A DNA stretch of 64,000 nt from Streptomyces ficellus. Lineage in GTDB: Bacteria > Actinomycetota > Actinomycetes > Streptomycetales > Streptomycetaceae. A program made the position numbers and the translations under genes. Where the stretch lies: NCBI RefSeq assembly GCF_009739905.1, contig NZ_CP034279.1, positions 3,162,001 to 3,226,000 on the forward strand, given 5' to 3'. Below are positions 9,563 through 18,005 of this stretch, in pieces. The notes below the pieces were generated by a model. The model was not told the origin of the DNA. It did not search any database and saw only the letters and a program-made list of their open reading frames with translations. The stretch's first letter is position 1. Each line of letters begins with the position of its first letter.

Positions 9563-11335
9563 TCAAGGCTGCGGGGTGTCCGTCGACGGGCTCGCCGTGG
9601 GCGACGCCGTGTCCGAGGGGCTGGGGTCCGGGGACGGCGGCGGCGTCGAGGGCGCGGACGGGGTCGGTGTGGGCGTCGGGTCCGGCTGCTCCGGCTCGGT
9701 CCGGGTCGGCACCGGACTCGGGGACTGCGGCGGGGACGGCGCCGGGAAGCTCGGCTCCGGGCGCGGGCCGGGACCCGGACGGGACGCCCCGTGGCCGTCG
9801 ATCTCCACCACCGCGCCCGCCGGGTCGACCCCGACGCGGGCGGTCCAGGCGCCGGCGGGTTCACGGTCGTGGTCGACCGAGACGTACACCGTGACCGACC
9901 GGCCCGGGGCGAGCGTGCCGGAGGATCGGTCGGCGTACAGCCAGGGGGCGTTCGTCCACAGGGACCAGGCCACCGGCGCACCGCCCGACGCGGTGAGCGT
10001 CAGCATCGTCGTGTCGCCGCCCGACGGCTGGGCGGACACCGTGATCCGGCCGGGGCCCGCGCGCCCGGGGGCGGTGGGCGGGGGCGTACCGGTGCTGATC
10101 ACCTCGACGGACACGTGGGGCGCGCCGGGGGTGGCGGAGCGGCGCCCCGGGTCGGTCCGGGCGCTGCCCGCGTTCTCGTAGTGGTCGGCCCGGCCGTCCG
10201 GCCCGCCCGCCCCCGTGCCCGGCTCGTCCGCCTCGGCAGCGCTGACCGGGGCGCCGTCGGGGCCCTCGCTCGTCGGCGCCCCGCGGTGCGCCGCCCACAG
10301 GGCGAGCACCGGCGCGGCGACCACCGTGGCCACGACGGTCGTCGTCACCGCCCGCGCGCGCATCCGGTCGCGGCGGGCGGCGTGGTCCTTGGGGTCCAGC
10401 GGGAAACCGTCCCGCCCGAATCTCGGGCCGCCCGCCCGGGTGCGCGGGACGTGCAGCATCGCGATGTACGCCGCCGCCCGGGGCGCCTCCACGAGCGGCA
10501 GCTTCGCCGGGGTGACGGACGAGCCGGGCCAGGGCCCGACCGCCCCGGCGCGCTCGGCGGCGCGGCGGCAGCGCGGGCAGTCGTCGACGTGCCGGACGAG
10601 CTCGCGGCGCAGGGTCGCGGAGAGCAGCAGTTCGTTGTCCCCGGTGAGGCGGGCCACGGCCGGGCAGGTGCCGGTCTCGACGACGGCGAGCGCGGCGCGG
10701 GTGCGCTCCACCTCGCAGGCGGCTGCGGACAGCAGCTCGCGGGTCGCGGAGGCCTCCATGCCGAGGACGGCGGCGACGTGGGGAGCGGCCAGCTGGTGGC
10801 GCACGGCCAGTTCCAGCGCCTCGCGCTGCTCGGGCGTGGTGCCGGCCGCCTCGGGCCAGGCGAGCAGGGCCAGCTCGCGGTGGCGCTGTTCGGCCGTCCC
10901 GGGGGAGACCTGGGCGGTCGGCTGCCCGGGCGCGTGGGGCGCGGCAGGGGTCGTGCGCCCCGTGTGCGCCCCCTGGGGCCGCTGCCGGCGCCGGCGCCGC
11001 TGCTCGCCGAGCTCACGCAGGCAGGCCCACCGGGCGAGAGCGTACAGCCAGGCCCTGCGCTCCGGTTCGGCGCCGGGACACCGCCCGAACTGCCGCTCGG
11101 AGATGGCCAGTACGTCCCCCAGCACCACGGTCGCCACGTCGTGGTCGCAGAGCACGGACAGGCAGTACGTGAACAGCCCGTCGAGGTACGGCTCGTACCG
11201 CGCCGGCGGGCGCTGGGACAGGGTGCGGGGCCCGCTGCGGGGCGCGCGGCGCTGTGCCCGGTGTGCGCCGGTGGTGTGCGTAGGGGTTTCCAGCCTGCTG
11301 CTCGTCACCCGGCGACCGTAGGCAGTGGACGGCAC
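9563..11335 (-). CDS. Membrane protein fusing sigma-like, anti-sigma zinc-finger-like and BACON domains
   Basis: The product is 590 aa from GTG 11335, preceded by AGAAGGGG. Residues about 45-110 ([20 protein letters not shown] and [16 protein letters not shown]) resemble ECF sigma region 2. Residues about 165-215 ([16 protein letters not shown] and [16 protein letters not shown]) resemble region 4. H249-x3-C253-x2-C256 in [11 protein letters not shown] is the classic zinc-binding anti-sigma motif. A transmembrane helix follows near 330-350. Outside lie a Gly/Asp-rich linker, an Ig-like BACON-type domain (about 400-510; [19 protein letters not shown]) and an 80-residue Pro/Ser/Thr tail. The sigma parts look degenerate, so promoter recognition is doubtful. 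The protein may instead tether or titrate transcription factors. It is divergent from radA. Confidence 0.85.
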   Translation of the reverse strand: MPSTAYGRRVTSSRLETPTHTTGAHRAQRRAPRSGPRTLSQRPPARYEPYLDGLFTYCLSVLCDHDVATVVLGDVLAISERQFGRCPGAEPERRAWLYALARWACLRELGEQRRRRRQRPQGAHTGRTTPAAPHAPGQPTAQVSPGTAEQRHRELALLAWPEAAGTTPEQREALELAVRHQLAAPHVAAVLGMEASATRELLSAAACEVERTRAALAVVETGTCPAVARLTGDNELLLSATLRRELVRHVDDCPRCRRAAERAGAVGPWPGSSVTPAKLPLVEAPRAAAYIAMLHVPRTRAGGPRFGRDGFPLDPKDHAARRDRMRARAVTTTVVATVVAAPVLALWAAHRGAPTSEGPDGAPVSAAEADEPGTGAGGPDGRADHYENAGSARTDPGRRSATPGAPHVSVEVISTGTPPPTAPGRAGPGRITVSAQPSGGDTTMLTLTASGGAPVAWSLWTNAPWLYADRSSGTLAPGRSVTVYVSVDHDREPAGAWTARVGVDPAGAVVEIDGHGASRPGPGPRPEPSFPAPSPPQSPSPVPTRTEPEQPDPTPTPTPSAPSTPPPSPDPSPSDTASPTASPSTDTPQP

Positions 11336-11515
11336 ACCCTTCGCACCCCTTCTGCAGTTTTAATCCTTACGGGTGAACGTATCCCTCAAAAGGGGACAGG
11401 AAGCGCACATTCCGCGCCGGTCACCCACCAGCGCCCCTGATGTCCCGGTCGCCACCCGAGCCCCGTGGGCGCCCGGGCGGGCGGTGTTGTCAGTGGGGCC
11501 CGCTACGGTCGTCGC

Positions 11516-12931
11516 ATGGCTGCCCGTACGAAATCCGCCAAGGACAGGCCCTCCTACCGCTGCACCGAATGCGGCTGGACGACCGCCAAGTGGCTCGGCC
11601 GCTGCCCCGAGTGCCAGGCCTGGGGCACGGTGGAGGAGTACGGCGCGCCCGCCGTCCGCACCACCGCCGCGGGGCGCGTGTCCACCGCCGCGCTCCCCAT
11701 CGGCCAGGTGGACGGCCGCCAGGCCACCGCGCGCTCCACCGGGGTGGACGAACTGGACCGCGTCCTGGGCGGCGGCCTCGTGCCCGGCGCCGTCGTGCTC
11801 CTCGCGGGCGAACCCGGCGTGGGCAAGTCCACCCTCCTCCTCGACGTCGCGGCGAAGGCGGCCAGCGACGACCACCGCACGCTGTACGTGACGGGCGAGG
11901 AGTCCGCGAGCCAGGTCCGGCTGCGCGCCGACCGCATCGGCGCGCTCAGCGACCACCTCTACCTGGCCGCCGAGACGGACCTGTCGGCCGTCCTCGGCCA
12001 CCTCGACGCGGTCAAGCCGTCCCTGCTGATCCTCGACTCCGTACAGACCGTCGCCTCCCCCGAGATCGACGGCGCCCCCGGCGGCATGGCCCAGGTCCGC
12101 GAGGTCGCCGGCGCGCTCATCCGCGCCTCCAAGGAGCGGGGCATGTCCACCCTGCTGGTGGGCCACGTCACCAAGGACGGCGCCATCGCCGGCCCGCGCC
12201 TCCTGGAACACCTCGTGGACGTCGTCCTGTCCTTCGAGGGCGACCGGCACGCCCGGCTGCGGCTCGTACGGGGCGTGAAGAACCGGTACGGGGCGACGGA
12301 CGAGGTCGGCTGCTTCGAACTGCACGACGAGGGCATCACCGGGCTCGCCGACCCCAGCGGGCTGTTCCTCACCCGCCGCGCCGAGGCCGTGCCCGGCACG
12401 TGCCTGACGGTCACCCTCGAAGGGCGCCGACCGCTGGTCGCGGAGGTGCAGGCGCTGACCGTCGACTCGCAGATCCCGTCACCGAGGCGCACCACGTCCG
12501 GCCTGGAGACGTCCCGCGTCTCCATGATGCTGGCCGTCCTCGAACAGCGCGGCCGCATCACCGCGCTCGGCAAGCGGGACATCTACTCGGCGACGGTCGG
12601 CGGGGTGAAGCTGTCCGAGCCCGCCGCCGACCTGGCCGTCGCGCTGGCCCTCGCCTCGGCCGCGAGCGACACCCCGCTGCCGAAGAACCTGGTCGCGATC
12701 GGCGAGGTCGGCCTCGCGGGCGAGGTCCGTCGTGTGACGGGCGTCCAGCGCCGGCTCGCCGAGGCGCACCGGCTGGGCTTCACGCACGCGCTGGTACCGG
12801 TGGACCCGGGCAAGGTTCCCGCGGGCATGAAGGTCACGGAGGTCGCCGACATGGGCGACGCGCTGCGGGTCCTCCCCCGCGCCCGCCGCCGCGCCGCCCC
12901 CGCGCCCCGGGAGGAGCCCGCGCAGGGCTGA
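11516..12931 (+). CDS. radA: DNA repair protein RadA
   Basis: RadA/Sms (471 aa) is a RecA-like branch-migration helicase that acts in recombinational repair. It shows the four-Cys zinc finger CTECG...CPECQ (Cys16, 19, 30, 33), Walker [10 protein letters not shown], the RadA-specific KNRYG motif followed by GATDEVG, and a C-terminal Lon-protease-like domain ([20 protein letters not shown]) lacking protease function in this family. Start ATG 11516 has no Shine-Dalgarno; TACGGT (11504-11509) ends 6 nt before it, so the mRNA may be leaderless. disA lies downstream. In Bacillus, RadA is known to interact with DisA and restrain c-di-AMP synthesis. Confidence 0.97.
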   Translation: MAARTKSAKDRPSYRCTECGWTTAKWLGRCPECQAWGTVEEYGAPAVRTTAAGRVSTAALPIGQVDGRQATARSTGVDELDRVLGGGLVPGAVVLLAGEPGVGKSTLLLDVAAKAASDDHRTLYVTGEESASQVRLRADRIGALSDHLYLAAETDLSAVLGHLDAVKPSLLILDSVQTVASPEIDGAPGGMAQVREVAGALIRASKERGMSTLLVGHVTKDGAIAGPRLLEHLVDVVLSFEGDRHARLRLVRGVKNRYGATDEVGCFELHDEGITGLADPSGLFLTRRAEAVPGTCLTVTLEGRRPLVAEVQALTVDSQIPSPRRTTSGLETSRVSMMLAVLEQRGRITALGKRDIYSATVGGVKLSEPAADLAVALALASAASDTPLPKNLVAIGEVGLAGEVRRVTGVQRRLAEAHRLGFTHALVPVDPGKVPAGMKVTEVADMGDALRVLPRARRRAAPAPREEPAQG

Positions 12932-12945
12932 CCCCCTGCGGGGGT
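12931..12945. terminator. Short GC hairpin directly at the radA stop
   Basis: ACCCCCTGCGGGGGT is a 6-bp stem with a 3-nt loop starting on the last base of the radA stop codon. It lacks a T run, so termination is only suggested. Confidence 0.35.
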
Positions 12946-13278
12946 GGGTGCTCTTGGTTGCGCCCGGTGGGTACGGTCGGGGCCCCTCCGGGCTCACCTC
13001 CTCGCCGTCGGCGGGGCGCCCATCTACTTTTCTCGCCGTATCGCGCCGCCGATCGGCTGCGGGGGCGACCCTGCACGGCCCCTCCTCGCCGCGGTCAATC
13101 ACAACCGGCCCGCAGCCGGAATACGACCCGGGCCGCGGCCGTGCAGGGTCGCCCCCGCAGCGCGCTGGCGGCGATAGATGGGTTCGAACTGTCGAGACCC
13201 AAGGCCGCCGGCGCCGAGGAGGTGAGCCCGGAGGGGCCGCGGCCCACCACCCACCGGCAGGCAACCGTCCCGCAGGGG
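12932..13278. repeat. Long imperfect inverted repeat in the radA-disA gap
   Basis: The arms pair over several blocks: 12981-13003 with 13216-13238 (23 of 23), 13019-13026 with 13175-13182 (8 of 8), 13056-13080 with 13137-13161 (25 of 25), plus outer blocks 12933-12942 with 13269-13278 and 12964-12972 with 13249-13257. The spacer is 56 bp. The 457-bp gap 12932-13388 holds no supported gene. The element could be an old mobile miniature element or a structured RNA. Its 3' side ends about 110 bp before disA. Confidence 0.85.
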
Positions 13279-13388
13279 TGCACGCAGCGGTCCGAATCGG
13301 GGCGGAGCGGACGGGAGCCCGACGGGCGTGGGCGGGGTCGCTAGACTTTGCCCAGGTCTCGCCCATCCGTACGAGCCGGAGGAGTGCA

Positions 13389-14513
13389 GTGGCAGCCAAG
13401 GACGGGGCAGCAGCTCCCGGAAAGTCCGGCGCGGGCTCCGGCAACGAGGCGCTGATGCGCGCCTCGCTCAGTGCCGTCGCCCCGGGTACGTCGCTGCGCG
13501 ACGGACTGGAGCGCATCCTCCGCGGGAACACCGGCGGTCTCCTCGTGCTGGGCATGGACAAGACGGTCGAGTCGATGTGCACGGGCGGGTTCGTGCTGGA
13601 CGTGGAGTTCACCGCGACCCGGCTGCGCGAGCTGTGCAAGCTCGACGGCGCGCTCATCCTCGACAAGGACATCACCAAGATCCTCCGCGCGGGCGTGCAG
13701 CTCGTGCCGGACGCGTCGATCCCGACGGAGGAGACCGGCACCCGTCACCGCACGGCGGACCGGGTCAGCAAGCAGTGCGGTTTCCCGGTCGTCTCCGTGT
13801 CGCAGTCGATGCGGCTGATCGCCCTGTACGTGGACGGTGAGCGCCGCGTCCTGGAGGAGTCGGCCGCGATCCTGTCGCGTGCGAATCAGGCGCTCGCCAC
13901 GCTGGAGCGGTACAAGCTCCGCCTCGACGAGGTGGCCGGCACGCTCTCCGCGCTGGAGATCGAGGACCTGGTGACGGTCCGGGACGTCACGGCCGTCGCG
14001 CAGCGCCTGGAGATGGTGCGCCGGATCGCCACGGAGATCGCCGAGTACGTGGTGGAGCTCGGCACGGACGGGCGGCTGCTCGCCCTCCAGCTCGACGAGC
14101 TGATCGCGGGTGTCGAGCCCGAGCGGGAGCTCGTGGTCCGCGACTACGTACCGGAGCCGACGGCCAAGCGGTCGCGTACGGTCGCCGAGGCGCTCACGGA
14201 GCTGGACGCGCTGAGCCACGCCGAGCTGCTGGAGCTGCCGATCGTGGCGCGTGCCCTCGGTTACACGGGGTCCCCGGAGGCGCTCGACTCGGCGGTGTCT
14301 CCGCGCGGCTACCGGCTGCTGGCGAAGGTGCCGCGGCTGCCCGGCGCGATCATCGAGCGGCTCGTGGAGCACTTCGGCGGCCTGCAGAAGCTGCTCGCGG
14401 CGAGCGTGGACGACCTCCAGACCGTCGACGGGGTCGGCGAGGCGCGTGCCCGCAGCGTGCGCGAGGGACTGTCGCGGCTGGCCGAGTCGTCGATCCTGGA
14501 GCGGTACGTCTAG
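13389..14513 (+). CDS. disA: DNA integrity scanning protein DisA, diadenylate cyclase
   Basis: DisA condenses two ATP to c-di-AMP and scans DNA for branched structures. The 374-aa product has the DAC domain with the catalytic DGA motif (86-88, in [11 protein letters not shown]) and the RHRTA motif (119-123). A helical linker and a C-terminal helix-hairpin-helix DNA-binding domain follow ([14 protein letters not shown] and [16 protein letters not shown]). GTG 13389 is chosen because GGAGGAG lies about 8 nt upstream and an Ala/Gly/Lys-rich tail precedes the DAC fold, as in other Streptomyces DisA. It sits downstream of radA but beyond a 457-bp structured gap, so it probably has its own promoter. 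Confidence 0.97.
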   Translation: MAAKDGAAAPGKSGAGSGNEALMRASLSAVAPGTSLRDGLERILRGNTGGLLVLGMDKTVESMCTGGFVLDVEFTATRLRELCKLDGALILDKDITKILRAGVQLVPDASIPTEETGTRHRTADRVSKQCGFPVVSVSQSMRLIALYVDGERRVLEESAAILSRANQALATLERYKLRLDEVAGTLSALEIEDLVTVRDVTAVAQRLEMVRRIATEIAEYVVELGTDGRLLALQLDELIAGVEPERELVVRDYVPEPTAKRSRTVAEALTELDALSHAELLELPIVARALGYTGSPEALDSAVSPRGYRLLAKVPRLPGAIIERLVEHFGGLQKLLAASVDDLQTVDGVGEARARSVREGLSRLAESSILERYV

Positions 14514-14521
14514 ACCCGGCT

Positions 14522-14570
14522 CCCGGTCGGGCCGGGCCCCCGTCGGGCCGGGCCCCGGTCGGGCCGGGTC
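14522..14570. repeat. Tandem GGTCGGGCCGGG repeat behind disA
   Basis: Three near-identical 16-17 bp units (14522-14538, 14539-14554, 14555-14570) built on CGGTCGGGCCGGGCC fill the gap between the convergent disA and 14569 genes. Each unit can fold on itself, so the run may act as a weak bidirectional terminator. Confidence 0.7.
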
Positions 14571-15411
14571 AGTCCTTGGTGAGGGTGAACGACGCCGGCA
14601 TCACCTTCGCGCCCGGTACCGCCGCCTCGACCAGGTAGGTGCCCGGTCCGGCGGCCGGTGCGGACGGGGTCGCGCAGCGCGGTTCGCTCGGGCGGCGGTC
14701 CCATTCGACGGCGTGCGTGACGCTGCCGCGGGCGGGGACGCGCAGCAGCAGGGTGCCGGTGCCGCGCGGGCAGTCCTTCGACGACCAGACCTGGTCGGCC
14801 TCGTCGTCCTTGACGGTCAGCACGGCGGTCGTGGGCCCGAGGTCGGCCTTGCAGGTGGTGGCGGACGTGTTGCGGGCGACGAGTTCGAAGCGCGGCTTCT
14901 CGCCGGGCGCGTAACTGACCTTGGCACTGCGGAGGGTCAACTGCAGGGTGCCGGGTGCGCAGTTGGGGAGCGGGGAGTTCGCGGGGACCTGCTGTCCGGA
15001 GCCCGTGCCGCCCTGGCCGGAGACCGAGCCGGTGCCGCCCCCGTCGCCGCCGGTTCCCGCGTCCGTACCCGAACCGGTACCGCCGCCCGTGCCACCGTCC
15101 GTGCCGCCGGCACCGGGTGACGAGGTGTCGCCGTTCTTGCCGCCGTCGTCGCCGGTGCCGGCCGCCGACTCGTCGCGCCCGCCCGGCTGTTCGCTGATCG
15201 CCGGTCCGGGGCTGGACGGCCCCGGGGTGATGGTCGTGGCGGGAGCGGCTCCGTCGGAGCGGTCGCCGCCCTGGTCGCCCCGGTCGTCACCGGAGCTGAC
15301 GAACCATACGATCAGCAGCGCGAGGAGCGCGACCAGGCTCGCCGCGACTGCCCTCCGTCGCCAGTAGATGGAGGAGGGAAGCGGCCCGACCGGATTGCGC
15401 AGAGATCCCAC
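14569..15411 (-). CDS. Membrane-anchored hypothetical protein with Gly/Asp-rich stalk
   Basis: The product is 280 aa from GTG 15411 (VGSLRNPVGPLPSSIYWRRR). One N-terminal transmembrane helix (about 24-44; VAASLVALLALLIVWFVSS) places the rest outside. A long low-complexity stalk rich in Gly, Asp, Ser and Thr (about 45-165) follows. The C-terminal beta-sandwich-like domain has TLQLTLRSAKVSYAPGEKP and three Cys (NCAPG, TTCKAD, DCPRG) plus a further EPRCATP. I recognise it only as a conserved Streptomyces neighbour of disA. The start has TACAGT 7 nt upstream and no Shine-Dalgarno, fitting a leaderless mRNA. Function is unknown. Confidence 0.75.
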   Translation of the reverse strand: MGSLRNPVGPLPSSIYWRRRAVAASLVALLALLIVWFVSSGDDRGDQGGDRSDGAAPATTITPGPSSPGPAISEQPGGRDESAAGTGDDGGKNGDTSSPGAGGTDGGTGGGTGSGTDAGTGGDGGGTGSVSGQGGTGSGQQVPANSPLPNCAPGTLQLTLRSAKVSYAPGEKPRFELVARNTSATTCKADLGPTTAVLTVKDDEADQVWSSKDCPRGTGTLLLRVPARGSVTHAVEWDRRPSEPRCATPSAPAAGPGTYLVEAAVPGAKVMPASFTLTKD

Positions 15412-15547
15412 GGACGGAACTGTACGAGAGATCGACGCCAACTCCCGCCCCACCCGCCGCCTGTGCACCAAGTTTTGCCGATGATCACACTCGGAGGGCG
15501 GGGCTCGGGTCGGAGTGGGGGCCGGACGCCAGGTACCGTCCGTAGCC

Positions 15548-16225
15548 ATGAGCCAGGACCTCTATCGCGACATCACCGACCTAGCCCACGACACCCCGGG
15601 CTGGTTGCAGCTCGTCGCCGAGCTGTGGACGGAGGCCGGTCTGCTGCTGTTCGGCGTGCTGTTCCTCGCCGGCTGGTGGCGGACGCGGACCGCCGACTCC
15701 CGGGCTCTGGCGGTGGCCGTGCTGGCCCCGCTGGGCACGGCGTTCGGTTACGTGGTCAGCGAGTTGCTGAAGTCGGTGGTGGACGAGGAGCGGCCGTGCC
15801 GGGCGGTCGCCGGGGCCGCGGCTTCGCTCGTGGAGTGCCCGCCGTACGGCGACTGGTCCTTCCCGAGCAACCACTCGGCCATCGCGGGTGCCGCCGCGGT
15901 CGCCCTGGCCCTCGCCTGGCGCGGGATCGTGTGGCTGACGGTGCCGATGGCGCTGCTGATGGCGTTCTCGCGGGTCTTCGTCGGTGTCCACTACCCGCAC
16001 GACGTGGCGGCGGGTCTGGTGCTGGGCGCGCTGATGGCCGTCCTGTTCGTGAAGCTGCTGACCGGGCCGACCCGGGCGCTGGCCGATTCGATGCGGATGA
16101 GCCGGTCGGCCGTCGCCCTGTGGCTGGCCGGTGCGGGGCCCGCCGCTCGTGTGCCGGCGGCGCCGGGGGCGCCGGAACCGGCCGTGACCCGGCGGCGCCG
16201 GGAGCCGATGCACCGCCGTCCCTGA
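15548..16225 (+). CDS. PAP2-family membrane phosphatase
   Basis: This 225-aa integral membrane protein has the full acid-phosphatase signature: K75-x6-R82-P83, P106-S-N-H109, and S141-R142-x5-H148-x3-D152. Such enzymes dephosphorylate lipid phosphates, including undecaprenyl pyrophosphate in some family members. Five or six hydrophobic segments are visible. The short basic tail ends RRRREPMHRRP. ATG 15548 lacks a Shine-Dalgarno; TACCGT (15534-15539) lies 8 nt upstream. The mutY ATG follows after 25 bp, so the two may form an operon. The exact lipid substrate is inference. Confidence 0.9.
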   Translation: MSQDLYRDITDLAHDTPGWLQLVAELWTEAGLLLFGVLFLAGWWRTRTADSRALAVAVLAPLGTAFGYVVSELLKSVVDEERPCRAVAGAAASLVECPPYGDWSFPSNHSAIAGAAAVALALAWRGIVWLTVPMALLMAFSRVFVGVHYPHDVAAGLVLGALMAVLFVKLLTGPTRALADSMRMSRSAVALWLAGAGPAARVPAAPGAPEPAVTRRRREPMHRRP

Positions 16226-16250
16226 GGAACGTGCCAGGATCGGAGGTGCC

Positions 16251-17162
16251 ATGACTGCGATCTCCTCCTCCCCCGAAGCCGGGCCCGACGCGGCCGGCCT
16301 GCACGCGCCCGTGCTGGCCTGGTTCGAGCAGAACGCCCGCGACCTCCCCTGGCGCCGCCCCGAGGCGGGCGCTTGGGGGGTGATGGTCAGCGAGTTCATG
16401 CTCCAGCAGACCCCGGTCAGCCGGGTGCTCCCGGTGTACGAGCAGTGGCTGGCCCGCTGGCCCCGCCCCGCGGACCTGGCCGCCGAGGCTCCCGGTGAGG
16501 CGGTCCGCGCCTGGGGCCGGCTCGGCTACCCGCGCCGTGCGCTGCGGTTGCACGGCGCGGCGGTCGCGATAACGGAACGGCACGGCGGTGACGTTCCGAG
16601 CGATCACGCGCACCTGCTGGCCCTGCCGGGCATCGGCGAGTACACGGCCGCGGCGGTGGCGTCGTTCGCGTACGGGCAGCGTCACGCGGTGCTGGACACC
16701 AATGTGCGGCGGGTGTTCGCGCGGGCGGTGACGGGTGTGCAGTACCCGCCGAACGCGACGACCGCCGCCGAACGGAAGCTGGCGCGGGCGCTGCTGCCCG
16801 ACGACGAGGAGCGGGCGGCCCGTTGGGCGGCGGCGTCGATGGAGCTGGGCGCCCTGGTGTGCACGGCCCGGGGCGAGGACTGCGCGCGGTGCCCGATCGC
16901 GGAGTCGTGCGCGTGGCGGCTGGCGGGCAAGCCGGCCCACGACGGGCCGGCCCGGCGCGGCCAGACGTACGCGGGTACGGACCGCCAGGTGCGGGGCCGG
17001 TTGCTGGCGGTCCTGCGGGACGCGGTGACGCCGGTGGGGCAGGCCGCGCTGGACGCGGTCTGGCACGATCCGGTGCAGCGCGCCCGGGCCCTGGACGGTC
17101 TGGTGGCGGACGGGCTGGTCGAGCCGCTGGACGGCGGGCGATACCAGCTTCCGGCCGGCTGA
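16251..17162 (+). CDS. mutY: A/G-specific adenine glycosylase MutY
   Basis: MutY removes adenine mispaired with 8-oxoguanine. The 303-aa protein has the N-terminal catalytic Glu in VSEFMLQQTP, the helix-hairpin-helix LPGIGEYTAAAVASF, the catalytic Asp in VLDTNVRRVF and the [4Fe-4S] loop C-x6-C-x2-C-x5-C (CTARGEDCARCPIAESC). The C-terminal MutT-like domain of longer homologues is short here, so the enzyme resembles the compact actinobacterial form. The start ATG follows GGAGG by 5 nt. It closes the repair group with radA and disA. Confidence 0.95.
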   Translation: MTAISSSPEAGPDAAGLHAPVLAWFEQNARDLPWRRPEAGAWGVMVSEFMLQQTPVSRVLPVYEQWLARWPRPADLAAEAPGEAVRAWGRLGYPRRALRLHGAAVAITERHGGDVPSDHAHLLALPGIGEYTAAAVASFAYGQRHAVLDTNVRRVFARAVTGVQYPPNATTAAERKLARALLPDDEERAARWAAASMELGALVCTARGEDCARCPIAESCAWRLAGKPAHDGPARRGQTYAGTDRQVRGRLLAVLRDAVTPVGQAALDAVWHDPVQRARALDGLVADGLVEPLDGGRYQLPAG

Positions 17163-17281
17163 GCCGACACCGGGATCGGGTCCGGGGTCGGGTACCGGGC
17201 CTGGGTACCGGGGCGGTGGGCGGCGGGGTCCGCGCGCCGTTCCCCGGCGTCCGGAGTGACGCTCGGTGCGTCTCCCTTTAC

Positions 17282-17397
17282 GTAACACCATCGCTGTTAC
17301 ACAACCGATGGCCAGCCGTGCGTCCGCCGACGGTCTGTGCGGACAACCCCGTGACAACCGCTCCGTAGCGTCTTCCCCGTTAGGCAACAACGGGGAA
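17282..17397 (+). promoter_or_regulatory. sigE upstream control region: inverted repeat, direct repeats and leader hairpin
   Basis: The 258-bp gap before sigE contains GTAACA-N7-TGTTAC (17282-17300). It also has a direct repeat GACAACC at 17342-17348 and 17353-17359, exactly 11 bp apart, the helical spacing used by OmpR-type regulators such as CseB. TAGCGT (17366-17371) is a -10 candidate. A 9-bp-arm hairpin TTCCCCGTT-N7-AACGGGGAA (17373-17397) would lie in the leader just before the Shine-Dalgarno. In S. coelicolor sigE transcription is known to depend on CseB. Assigning these sites to CseB is inference. Confidence 0.5.
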
Positions 17398-17420
17398 AAC
17401 GGGGATCGGAGGCGGTTCGG

Positions 17421-18005
17421 ATGTCGCACGGCGAGGTGCTGGAATTCGAGGAGTACGTACGCACACGGCAGGACGCCCTGCTGCGCAGCGCCCGGCGCCT
17501 CGTCCCGGACCCGGTGGACGCCCAGGACCTGCTCCAGACGGCGCTGGCCCGTACGTACGGCCGCTGGGACGGCATAGCCGACAAGTCCCTCGCCGACGCC
17601 TACCTCCGCCGCGTGATGATCAATACGCGTACGGAGTGGTGGCGCGCCCGCAAGCTGGAGGAGGTGCCCACCGAGCAGCTGCCCGACGCGTCCGTCGACG
17701 ACGCCACCGAGCAGCACGCCGACCGGGCCCTGCTGATGGACATCCTGAAGGTGCTGGCGCCCAAGCAGCGCAGCGTCGTGGTGCTGCGGCACTGGGAGCA
17801 GATGAGCACCGAGGAGACGGCCGCCGCGCTCGGCATGTCGACCGGTACGGTGAAGTCCACGCTTCACCGGGCGCTCGCCCGCCTCCGTCAGGAGCTGGAG
17901 AGCCGGGCCGTCGACGCCGACGTCCGGGCCCTGGAGCGTGACGGCCGTGCGGGGCGCGCGGACGGACGTGGCCTGGAACGGGGGCGGGAGCGGTGCGCGG
18001 CCTGA
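17421..18005 (+). CDS. sigE: ECF RNA polymerase sigma factor SigE (cell-envelope stress)
   Basis: SigE directs RNA polymerase to cell-wall stress genes. The 194-aa protein has region 2 (about residues 5-75; VLEFEEYVRTRQDALLRSAR and DAQDLLQTALARTYGRW) and region 4 (about 105-160; KVLAPKQRSVVVLRHWEQMS and AAALGMSTGTVKSTLHRALA). GGAGG lies 9 nt before the ATG. It has no neighbouring anti-sigma gene; in Streptomyces it is controlled at transcription by CseB/CseC. Its last 13 nt overlap cseA. The Arg/Gly/Ala-rich C-terminal tail (about 165-194) looks longer than in S. coelicolor SigE, which I recall as about 176 aa. Confidence 0.96.
   Translation: MSHGEVLEFEEYVRTRQDALLRSARRLVPDPVDAQDLLQTALARTYGRWDGIADKSLADAYLRRVMINTRTEWWRARKLEEVPTEQLPDASVDDATEQHADRALLMDILKVLAPKQRSVVVLRHWEQMSTEETAAALGMSTGTVKSTLHRALARLRQELESRAVDADVRALERDGRAGRADGRGLERGRERCAA

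Noticed and set aside
13175-13200. tRNA-like T-arm GGTTCGAA in the radA-disA gap
   Set aside because: The short match is part of the inverted-repeat arm. No acceptor stem, anticodon loop or CCA end can be fitted around it.
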